This document shows, one piece after another, positions 8,308 through 14,984 of a stretch of DNA of 37,585 nt. The notes below the pieces were generated by a model, which was not told where the DNA came from, did not search any database, and saw only the letters and a program-made list of their open reading frames with translations. Position 1 is the stretch's first letter. Every line of letters begins with the position of its first letter. Source of the stretch: Paracoccus tibetensis (GTDB lineage: Bacteria; Pseudomonadota; Alphaproteobacteria; Rhodobacterales; Rhodobacteraceae); NCBI RefSeq assembly GCF_900102505.1, contig NZ_FMVT01000021.1, positions 1-37,585 on the forward strand, written 5' to 3'. The position numbers and the translations under genes were made by a program.

Positions 8308-8338
8308 GGCGCCGGATCGGCATGATCATGCCGGCGCC
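8308..8338. terminator. Compound palindrome, candidate terminator
   Basis: GGCGCCGG at 8308-8315 pairs with CCGGCGCC at 8331-8338. The enclosed segment contains a perfect 14-bp palindrome, GGCATGATCATGCC, at 8319-8332, so two alternative folds compete. It lies 49 bp after a glycosyltransferase stop and 157 bp before the next start. There is no T-run. A terminator or protein-binding site is possible. Confidence 0.4.
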
Positions 8339-8494
8339 GAAGGGGCGGAGATGCGCGCCTCAGACAAATGCGCGACAAAAGCGCCGAAAGTTCGGCACCG
8401 GGGCAAGCCGCCTGCCTCGAAGGGTGCGGCCGTCCTGCAGTGAAGCCTTTTCGATCCGGTCCCGTGCCTGCGGGACGATCGGCATGGAGTGTTT

Positions 8495-9562
8495 ATGAGA
8501 ATCCTCATCGGGAGCGCCCATCCCTATCTGCCTCAAATGCGAGGAGGCGCGCAGTCCAGCACGCACGAGATGGCCTTGGCATTGCAACAGCGGGGCCATG
8601 AGGTCTGTGTCGTCGGCGGTCTGCAGGGGAAAGGTCTGTTTGGCTTGCGACGTCGCATCGAGCTCAAGCTGCGTCGCAGGTCTTGGGTCCGCGATGATCA
8701 TCTGGGCTATCCGGTGCTCAGAGCCTGGTTCCCGTCGAAGGTCGTGGCCGACATAACCAGAACCTTCCGGCCCGACGTGGCGATGTTCCAATCTCGCTTG
8801 CCTGTCGAATTGGCAAAGGAAACGGAAGCGGATGTTCCCACCATCATCTACCTGCGCAATGTGGAAGACTCTGACCTCGGCGGCAGTCTGAGGGAGCTGC
8901 GGGACACCTCCTATATCGCCAACTCTCATTTCACGGCCGCGAGGTTCGCCCAATCCGACGGGATTTCAGCGCATGTCATCTATCCGATGATAGACGCCGA
9001 ACGTTACCGGACACGTTCATCCCGTCAGAATGTCACATTCATAAATCCGCACCCCCACAAGGGCGTCGACATTGCCCTGAAGGTGGCCGAAGCCTGTCCT
9101 GAGATCCCCTTTGTCTTCGTCAAGTCCTGGGGTCTGGAAGCGGAAAACGAGGAAAACCTGCAGGCCCATGCCGCGCGCCTCGGTAACATCACCATCCGCC
9201 CGCCCACCCAGAACATGAAGTCGGTTTATGGCGAGGCACGGATCCTCCTTGCCCCGAGCCGGTGGGAGGAGGCCTTCGGGCGCGTCGCGGCCGAGGCCCA
9301 TGTGAGCGGCATCCCGGTCGTGGGAAGCGACCGCGGCGGGCTGCCCGAGGCGATCGGGCCGGGCGGGACGATCCTGCCGCTGGACGCCCCCATCGAAGAC
9401 TGGGCCAAGGCCGTGCGCGCGCTTTGGTCGGACGAGGCCCATTATCAAAAAGTGTCCGCCGCCGCCCTCCGCTACGCGGCGCGCGACGAGATGAACGCGG
9501 AACGGCAGGTCGACCAGATCGAGAAGATCCTCGCCACCGCATGCGAAAGGGGCCGGAACTGA
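8495..9562 (+). CDS. GT-B glycosyltransferase, family 4, first of a tandem pair
   Basis: This protein of about 355 aa has the GT4 two-Rossmann plan. The N-terminus MRILIGSAHPYLP is followed by GGAQSST. The C-terminal donor domain holds PHPHKGVDIAL, VYGEARILLAPS and the E-x7-E-like WEEAFGRVAAEA region with GIPVVGSDRGGLPE. ATG 8495 is chosen over GTG 8489 because GGAG at 8486-8489 has correct spacing and the start then aligns with the paralogue downstream. The 5' two-thirds is lower in GC than the 3' third, which resembles the neighbour in composition. One base separates its stop from the next start. It likely transfers a hexose or deoxyhexose to the repeat unit. Confidence 0.87.
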   Translation: MRILIGSAHPYLPQMRGGAQSSTHEMALALQQRGHEVCVVGGLQGKGLFGLRRRIELKLRRRSWVRDDHLGYPVLRAWFPSKVVADITRTFRPDVAMFQSRLPVELAKETEADVPTIIYLRNVEDSDLGGSLRELRDTSYIANSHFTAARFAQSDGISAHVIYPMIDAERYRTRSSRQNVTFINPHPHKGVDIALKVAEACPEIPFVFVKSWGLEAENEENLQAHAARLGNITIRPPTQNMKSVYGEARILLAPSRWEEAFGRVAAEAHVSGIPVVGSDRGGLPEAIGPGGTILPLDAPIEDWAKAVRALWSDEAHYQKVSAAALRYAARDEMNAERQVDQIEKILATACERGRN

Positions 9563-9563
9563 C

Positions 9564-10613
9564 ATGCGCATCCTGTTTACGATCGGCAGCGGCTATCTGC
9601 CCCAACGCTCGGGCGGGGCGCAGTCCAGCACCAAGCAGCTCGTGGAAAAGCTCGGCGCGCAGGGCCATGAGGTGGCCGTCATGAGCCGGCTGAACGGCAA
9701 TGGCTGGACGGCCCTCTCCTCGCGCATCAAGCGCCGCATCGGCCGCACGCGCTTTTCCCGCGACAGCCATCCCGGCCACACCGTCTATCGGGCCTGGGAC
9801 TTGAGCGACACGACCGAGGTCGTCCGAAAGTTCCGCCCCGACGTGGCGGTGGTCCAGAACGGCAGCACCATCCCCATCGCGAAAAGCCTTGAGGACCACG
9901 GCGTTCCGGTCGTGCTCTATTTCCGCAATGTCGAGTTTGAGGAGCTGGAAGGCTCTCCGGCCGAGCTGTCCCGCGCGCGCTTCGTGGCGAATTCCCAGTT
10001 CACGGCCGACCGCCACCAGGAGGCCTTCGGCATCGACTGCACGGTCATTCCGCCGCTGGTCAGCCCGGACCTCTACCGGACCGAGACCACCGGGACCAAC
10101 GTCACCTTCATCAACCCCTATCCGATCAAGGGGCTGGAGATCGCCCTCGCCATCGCCGAGCGCTGCCCGGACATTCCCTTCGTCTTCGTGGAAAGCTGGG
10201 GGATCGATGACGAGCTTCGCGCTACGCTCGACCGGCGCCTGGCCGACCTGCCCAACGTGACCCTGCGGCCCCGGACCTCGGACATGAAGACCGTCTATGG
10301 CGAGGCCCGCATCCTGCTGGCGCCGAGCCTGTGGGAGGAGGCCTGGGGCCGAGTCGCCACCGAGGCCCATTACAGCGGCATTCCCGTCATCGGCTCGCGC
10401 CAGGGCGGCCTGCCCGAGGCCATCGGCCCCGGCGGGGTGACTCTGGATGTCGACGCCCCCGCCGAGGCCTGGGTCCAGGCCGTGCGGCGCCTGTGGGACG
10501 ATCCGGTCGAACATGCCCGCCTCTCGGCGCTGGCGCTGGACTTCTCGCGCCGGCCCGACATGCAGCCCGATCACCAGGCCGCCCAGCTGCTGCGGGTGCT
10601 GGAGGAGGTCTGA
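9564..10613 (+). CDS. GT-B glycosyltransferase, family 4, second of a tandem pair
   Basis: This 349-aa protein is clearly paralogous to the preceding gene. It shares MRIL at the start, GGAQSST, FRPDVAVVQN, the VTFINPYPIKG strand-loop, VYGEARILLAPS and WEEAWGRVATEA followed by GIPVIGSRQGGLPEAIGPGG. The EAIGPGG segment belongs to the donor-nucleotide site of GT4 enzymes. Its high, uniform GC matches the exo core. The 1-bp spacing implies co-translation with the first copy. Tandem GT4 paralogues commonly add consecutive similar sugars, but they may also differ in acceptor. It converges on the PAP2 gene across a structured 46-bp gap. Confidence 0.88.
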   Translation: MRILFTIGSGYLPQRSGGAQSSTKQLVEKLGAQGHEVAVMSRLNGNGWTALSSRIKRRIGRTRFSRDSHPGHTVYRAWDLSDTTEVVRKFRPDVAVVQNGSTIPIAKSLEDHGVPVVLYFRNVEFEELEGSPAELSRARFVANSQFTADRHQEAFGIDCTVIPPLVSPDLYRTETTGTNVTFINPYPIKGLEIALAIAERCPDIPFVFVESWGIDDELRATLDRRLADLPNVTLRPRTSDMKTVYGEARILLAPSLWEEAWGRVATEAHYSGIPVIGSRQGGLPEAIGPGGVTLDVDAPAEAWVQAVRRLWDDPVEHARLSALALDFSRRPDMQPDHQAAQLLRVLEEV

Positions 10614-10658
10614 GGACCGGGCGCAGGCAGGGCGCGCGCCGAGAGGCGGCGCGGTCCT
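10613..10658. terminator. Inverted repeat between convergent genes
   Basis: AGGACCG at 10613-10619 pairs with CGGTCCT at 10652-10658. The intervening 32 bases are extremely GC-rich and self-complementary (GGCGCGCGCC among them). It fills the whole gap between the GT4 stop and the PAP2 stop. This is consistent with a bidirectional terminator, although there is no T-run. Confidence 0.45.
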
Positions 10659-10659
10659 T

Positions 10660-11478
10660 CTAGAAGCGGAGGACCTCCTTCAGGAACGACCCGTAGGCCC
10701 GGACGTCGTCGAACATCGCCCCCAACTGGAACATGTAGAGAAAGCCCAGGGTCCAGAGCAGGGGCATCCACTTCTCGTCGACCGTCAGCCGGACGCGGGA
10801 CGCCGCGGCACTGAGGATCAGCGGGGCCGCCCCGGCGGTGCAGAGCAGGCCGATCAGGGCGCCGGCGATCAGGTCGCTCGGGTAGTGCAGCCCGGCATAG
10901 GCCCGCGGAAAGGCAACCACGACCGCCACCCACAGGAAGGCGGCGATGCCGAGCCGCCGCGAGGCCAGGAAGATGCCCGTGGCGATGGCGAAGGCGAGCG
11001 CGCTGGTGTCGCTCGGGAAAGAGCTCCAGCCCTCCAGCGCCCCGTTGTGGATGCCGAAGGGCAGCTGGTACTCGACGCTCTCGTTGTGAAGCGGCCGCGG
11101 CCGGTAGGACGAGAAGTTCTGCATCACCCGCGACAGGCTCATCGCCAGGAACGAGCCCACAAGCAGCTGGCCGAAGAAGGCGAGGCTCCGGCCCTGCCGC
11201 CTCCACTCGAACAGCAGCCAGACGATGCAGCCCAGCAGCGGCACGATCTTGGCGGTGTTGGTCCTGAACATCTGCACGATCAGCGTGTCCATCGCCCAGG
11301 ATTTCTGGGTGATCAGGCTGAAGGTGCTGAAGAAGGCCTGGTCCATGGCGACGATCCAGGACGTGCTTTCCCACCCCGCGAAGAGATAGGCGAGCAGCAG
11401 CGTGCAGACGAGGCAGATGAGGAGCTGTCTGTGGGCATCGCCGCTGCGGGAGGGCGGCGGGCCGGCTTCGATGAACAT
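10660..11478 (-). CDS. PAP2-superfamily membrane phosphatase
   Basis: This protein of about 272 aa has around six hydrophobic helices. PAP2 enzymes near polysaccharide genes usually hydrolyse undecaprenyl diphosphate to recycle the lipid carrier. Motif 1 is represented by YRPRP (R126-P129) and motif 3 by RAYAGLHYPSD, with R192, the nucleophile-equivalent H198 and D202. Motif 2 reads FPSDTSA, so the usual PSGH/PSDH histidine is threonine (T158), which raises doubt about normal catalysis. ATG 11478 is chosen because GGAGAG stands just upstream; an in-frame start 12 codons earlier lacks one. It is transcribed against the flanking genes, from the intergenic region it shares with exoL. Confidence 0.85.
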   Translation of the reverse strand: MFIEAGPPPSRSGDAHRQLLICLVCTLLLAYLFAGWESTSWIVAMDQAFFSTFSLITQKSWAMDTLIVQMFRTNTAKIVPLLGCIVWLLFEWRRQGRSLAFFGQLLVGSFLAMSLSRVMQNFSSYRPRPLHNESVEYQLPFGIHNGALEGWSSFPSDTSALAFAIATGIFLASRRLGIAAFLWVAVVVAFPRAYAGLHYPSDLIAGALIGLLCTAGAAPLILSAAASRVRLTVDEKWMPLLWTLGFLYMFQLGAMFDDVRAYGSFLKEVLRF

Positions 11479-11815
11479 GGCTCTCTCCGGATTTGTCTTC
11501 CTTTTGTCACCCAACTGTCACATGAGCCTGCGCCGGCGCAAGCGTGCAGGCCGGAGGCAGGGGCAACAGGCGGAAATGGTGCAAGTTTACGGTTGCATCT
11601 TCATCAAGTGGCACATCTTGAAAGGGAATTTTCCGCTGCCTGCCGATGCGGCGCCTCACGCGACGTTGTTGCGCCTTGGCCCGACTTGCCTCACTGAACA
11701 GTTTTCCTGCCGCAGATAATTGTCTACGTGATCACCAAGCCGCCGCCGAAATATCGTGCATCCTCGCGGCCCTGTAACTTGTGCCCCTCTGACGGCTGTC
11801 CTGCCGGAGACGAAT
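11479..11815. promoter_or_regulatory. Divergent regulatory region between PAP2 gene and exoL
   Basis: This 337-bp gap holds no convincing gene. It must carry the promoters for the PAP2 gene (leftward) and the exoL-A-M-P block (rightward). Visible dyads are TGCGCCGGCGCA, a perfect 12-bp palindrome at 11529-11540, and TGCAA/TTGCA at 11580-11597 with an 8-bp spacer. Either could be an operator. No confident -35/-10 pair was identified. Confidence 0.4.
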
Positions 11816-12976
11816 TTGCGTGTGACCTATCTTGCCCATGATCTTGATGATCCGTCGATCTGGCGGCGGGTCGAGATGCTGCGCCGCGGTGGGGCGCGGG
11901 TCCGCGTCGCCGGGTTCCGCCGGGGGCAGGGGGTGCTGCCGGAAGAGGCGGTGGTGCTGGGCAAGACCTCCAATGGCCGCATGATCCAGCGGCTGCGGGC
12001 CATCGCCGCGGCCTGGCCCCGCATCGCCCGCCGGATCCCGCAGCAGGACGAAACCGGTCCCGAGGTGATCCTGGCGCGCAATCTCGAAATGCTGGCCCTC
12101 GGTGCCCGGCTGGCGCGCGCCCGCAAGCGGCAGGCGCGGCTGGTCTACGAGCTGCTGGACATCCACGGCATGATGCTGGGGCAGGGGACCGTCGCCCGCG
12201 CCCTGCGCCGGATCGAGGCCGGGCTGCTGCGCCGCACGAGCCTGGTCGTGCTGTCCTCGCCCGCCTTCGAGACCTCGCATCTGCGCCATTACGGCCGGCC
12301 CGACCTGCCGGCCCTGCTGGTCGAGAACAAGCCCTTCACCCGTCCGGGCAACGCCGCGCCGCGGGCGGGTGCCGCGCCCGGCGGGCTGGAGGAGGGCGGC
12401 CCGCTGATCATCGGCTGGTTCGGGATGCTGCGCTGCCGCTGGTCGCTCGAGGTGCTGGACCAGTTGACCCGCGCAGAGCCGGGAAGGTTCCGCGTCATCC
12501 TGCGCGGGCGCCCCGCCATGGACGTGATGACCGACTTCCTCGAGGTGGTCGAGGCGAACCCGGGCCTGGCCTTCCTGGGCCCCTATGACTGGCCGGGCGA
12601 TCTGCCCGGGATCTATGCCGAGGTCGACGTGGCCTGGCTGATCGACCGCTACCAGGCGGGGCAGAACTCGGACTGGCTGCTGCCCAACCGGCTCTACGAG
12701 GGCTGCCTGAACGGCGCCGTGCCGGTCGTGCTGGAGGGAACCGAGGTGGCCCGCCGGGTGGCAGCCTGGAGCTGCGGCATCGCCGTCGCCGCCCCCGAGC
12801 CGGATGCCGTGGCGGCGGCCCTTTCGGGGCTGGACCCCGCCCGGCTGGCCGTCCTGCGCGCGGCCGTCGCGGCGCTTCCGCCGACCGCGCTCGAGATGGA
12901 CGAGGCCGAGTGCCGCCGTCTGACCGCCGTCATCGGCAGGGGCTTTGAGGCCCCCGCGCCCGTCACCGAGAGCTGA
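11816..12976 (+). CDS. exoL: ExoL-like glycosyltransferase
   Basis: The protein begins RVTYLAHDLDDPSIWRRV followed by EMLRRGGARVRVAGFRR, the opening seen in rhizobial ExoL, which adds a glucose to the succinoglycan octasaccharide. GT-B features follow: ARNLEMLALGARLA, LVYELLDIHG, a linker, then a donor domain with IIGWFGMLR and LPNRLYEGCLNGAVPVV. TTG 11816 is preferred (386 aa) because GGAGA precedes it by five bases and the product then starts at the first beta strand. A GTG at 11756 would add 20 residues without a ribosome-binding site. It leads a tightly packed exoL-exoA-exoM-exoP block with 8 bp before exoA. This order recalls the rhizobial exoL-A-M order. Confidence 0.83.
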   Translation: MRVTYLAHDLDDPSIWRRVEMLRRGGARVRVAGFRRGQGVLPEEAVVLGKTSNGRMIQRLRAIAAAWPRIARRIPQQDETGPEVILARNLEMLALGARLARARKRQARLVYELLDIHGMMLGQGTVARALRRIEAGLLRRTSLVVLSSPAFETSHLRHYGRPDLPALLVENKPFTRPGNAAPRAGAAPGGLEEGGPLIIGWFGMLRCRWSLEVLDQLTRAEPGRFRVILRGRPAMDVMTDFLEVVEANPGLAFLGPYDWPGDLPGIYAEVDVAWLIDRYQAGQNSDWLLPNRLYEGCLNGAVPVVLEGTEVARRVAAWSCGIAVAAPEPDAVAAALSGLDPARLAVLRAAVAALPPTALEMDEAECRRLTAVIGRGFEAPAPVTES

Positions 12977-12984
12977 GGATCGCC

Positions 12985-13998
12985 ATGCAGACATCTTCCG
13001 CGCCCCCCGACCTGCCTCAAGTGCTGATCGTCATCCCGGCCCTGAACGAGGCCCGGCACATCGAGGCCGTGCTGGACTTCGCCGAAGGCTTCGCGGCGCG
13101 CGCCGATGGCCTGGTTGTGGTCGCCGACGGCGGCTCGGCGGACGGCACGCGCGAGATCGTCAACCGCCGCGCGGCCGAAAGCCCGCGGGTCCGGCTGCTC
13201 GAGAATCCCGCGCGGCTGCAGGCCGCGGGCGTGAACCTGGCCGTCCGTCGCTTCGGGACAGGGGCCGAATGGCTGCTGCGGCTCGACGCCCATAGCGACT
13301 ATCCCGCCGATTACGGCGACGTGCTCTTGGCCGAGGCGCAGCGGACCGACGCGGACAGCGTCGTCGTGTCGATGCATGCCGAGGGGCAGGGCTTTCTGCA
13401 GCAGGCGATCGCCGAGGCGCAGAACTCGCGCTTGGGCAATGGCGGCTCGGCCCACCGGCTGGCCGGAGAGGGAACCTGGGTCGATCACGGCCATCACGCG
13501 CTGATGCGGCTCGAGGTCTTCCGCAAGATCGGCGGCTATGACGAGAGCTTCAGCCACAACGAGGATGCCGAGCTGGACCACCGGCTGCGGGCGGCGGGCG
13601 GCCGGATCTGGCTGACCGGCCGGACTAGGCTGACCTATTTCCCGCGCGCGCGCATTGCAGCGCTGGTCCGACAGTATTTCAACTTTGGCCGCGGCCGGTC
13701 CCGCAACCTCGCCAAGAACAACACCCGCCCGGCGGCCCGGCAGGCCGTGGTGGCGATGCTGGCGCCGGCGGCCGCCCTGGTGCTTCTGGCGCCCTTCAGC
13801 GCCGTCTTCGCCCTGCCCCTGGCGCTGTGGCTCCTGGCCTGCCTGGCCGGCGGGGTGATGATCGCGCTGCAGACGCGGCGGCCCCGCGGATTGGCCGCCG
13901 GCCTCATCGCGGGGCTGATGCACATGGCCTGGTCGGCGGGCTTCTGGCGCGAGCGGCTGGCCGCGCGGCGCCGCGCCCCGGAAAGGAGCCCGGCATGA
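12985..13998 (+). CDS. exoA: ExoA-like family 2 glycosyltransferase
   Basis: This 337-aa GT2 enzyme corresponds to ExoA, which adds the second sugar (a beta-1,3 glucose) onto the priming galactose in succinoglycan assembly. Motifs are VLIVIPALNEARHI at 13-26, VVADGGSADGT at 45-55 and DAHSDYP at 101-107, the DAH form of the metal-binding motif that is typical of ExoA. HNEDAELDHRLR near 190-205 carries the acceptor-side acidic residues. Residues about 250-320 contain two or three membrane helices, so it is membrane-bound. AGGA precedes ATG 12985. The stop overlaps the exoM start (ATGA). The donor in this organism is inferred only by analogy. Confidence 0.88.
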   Translation: MQTSSAPPDLPQVLIVIPALNEARHIEAVLDFAEGFAARADGLVVVADGGSADGTREIVNRRAAESPRVRLLENPARLQAAGVNLAVRRFGTGAEWLLRLDAHSDYPADYGDVLLAEAQRTDADSVVVSMHAEGQGFLQQAIAEAQNSRLGNGGSAHRLAGEGTWVDHGHHALMRLEVFRKIGGYDESFSHNEDAELDHRLRAAGGRIWLTGRTRLTYFPRARIAALVRQYFNFGRGRSRNLAKNNTRPAARQAVVAMLAPAAALVLLAPFSAVFALPLALWLLACLAGGVMIALQTRRPRGLAAGLIAGLMHMAWSAGFWRERLAARRRAPERSPA

Positions 13999-14984
13999 GC
14001 GCCCCCGCCCCCGCCCCCGCACTCCGCGACGAGGTGCTGATCGGCATCTGCACCTTCCGCCGTCCCGAGCTGGCCGCGACGCTGGCCTCGCTGCAGGCGC
14101 TCGAGCCCTGTGGCCTGCCGGTGTCCGTCGCCGTCGCCGACAACGACGCCCGGCCTTCGGCGCGCGCCCTTGTGGACAAGATCACCCCCCGGCACCCCCT
14201 GCCGATCGCCTATCTGCACGCGCCCGAGGCCAATATCTCGGTCGCCCGCAACGCGCTTCTGGACCATGCGCGCGCAAGCGGGGCGCGGCTGCTCGTCTAT
14301 CTCGACGACGACGAGACGGTCGAGCCTGCCTGGCTCACGCAGCTCGTCGCGACCTGGCGCCGCTCCGGGGCGGGCGCGGTGCTGGGACCAGTGCGCGCCC
14401 ATTACGACGCGGCCGCGCCCGCCTGGATGAAGGCGGCCCGCGCGCATGACACGCTGCCGGTCCTCGGCCAGGATCGGGCGACGATCACCAGCGGCTATAC
14501 CTGCAACACGCTGATCGATCTGGGCGACCCCGCGACGGCCGATCTGCGCTTCGATCCGGCCCGCGGCCGCTCGGGCGGCGAGGACAGCGCCTTCTTCGCC
14601 GACTACCTCGCGGCGGGCGGGCGCATCGCCTTCGCCGCCGATGCCGTGGTGCACGAGACGGTCCCGGCCGAGCGAGCGCGGCTTTCCTGGCTCATGCGCC
14701 GCCGATACCGGTCGGGCCAGACCCATGCCAGCCTGATCGCACGGAACCCCTCGATGGCCCGGCGCCTGCGAGAGGCGGGGATCGCGGCCGCGAAGGCGCT
14801 GGCCTGCGGCGGCATGGCCCTTGCCGGGGCCGCGCACCCGGCGACGCGCAACCGCCAGCTCATGCGCGCCGCCCTTCATGTCGGTGCAATCGCCCATCTC
14901 GTCGGGGCACGGACGATCGAAATCTATGGAACGGCGCCCGGTGGACCGGTTATCGCCCTTCGTCAGAACCCGAAGGAACGTTGA
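13995..14984 (+). CDS. exoM: ExoM-like family 2 glycosyltransferase
   Basis: This 329-aa protein closely follows the ExoM pattern: IGICTFRRPELAATLASL at the N-terminus, VADNDARPSARALV near 47-60, EANISVARNALLD at 78-90 and DDDETVEP at 104-111, then TITSGYTCNTLID and GGEDSAFFADY. ExoM adds a beta-1,4-glucose to the growing succinoglycan repeat. ATG 13995 overlaps the exoA stop by four bases (ATGA), and AAAGGAG precedes it. Its stop overlaps the exoP start (TGATG). This chain of overlaps argues for stoichiometric translation of ExoA, ExoM and ExoP. Assignment to ExoM is stronger than for most GT2 proteins here. Confidence 0.9.
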   Translation: MSAPAPAPALRDEVLIGICTFRRPELAATLASLQALEPCGLPVSVAVADNDARPSARALVDKITPRHPLPIAYLHAPEANISVARNALLDHARASGARLLVYLDDDETVEPAWLTQLVATWRRSGAGAVLGPVRAHYDAAAPAWMKAARAHDTLPVLGQDRATITSGYTCNTLIDLGDPATADLRFDPARGRSGGEDSAFFADYLAAGGRIAFAADAVVHETVPAERARLSWLMRRRYRSGQTHASLIARNPSMARRLREAGIAAAKALACGGMALAGAAHPATRNRQLMRAALHVGAIAHLVGARTIEIYGTAPGGPVIALRQNPKER

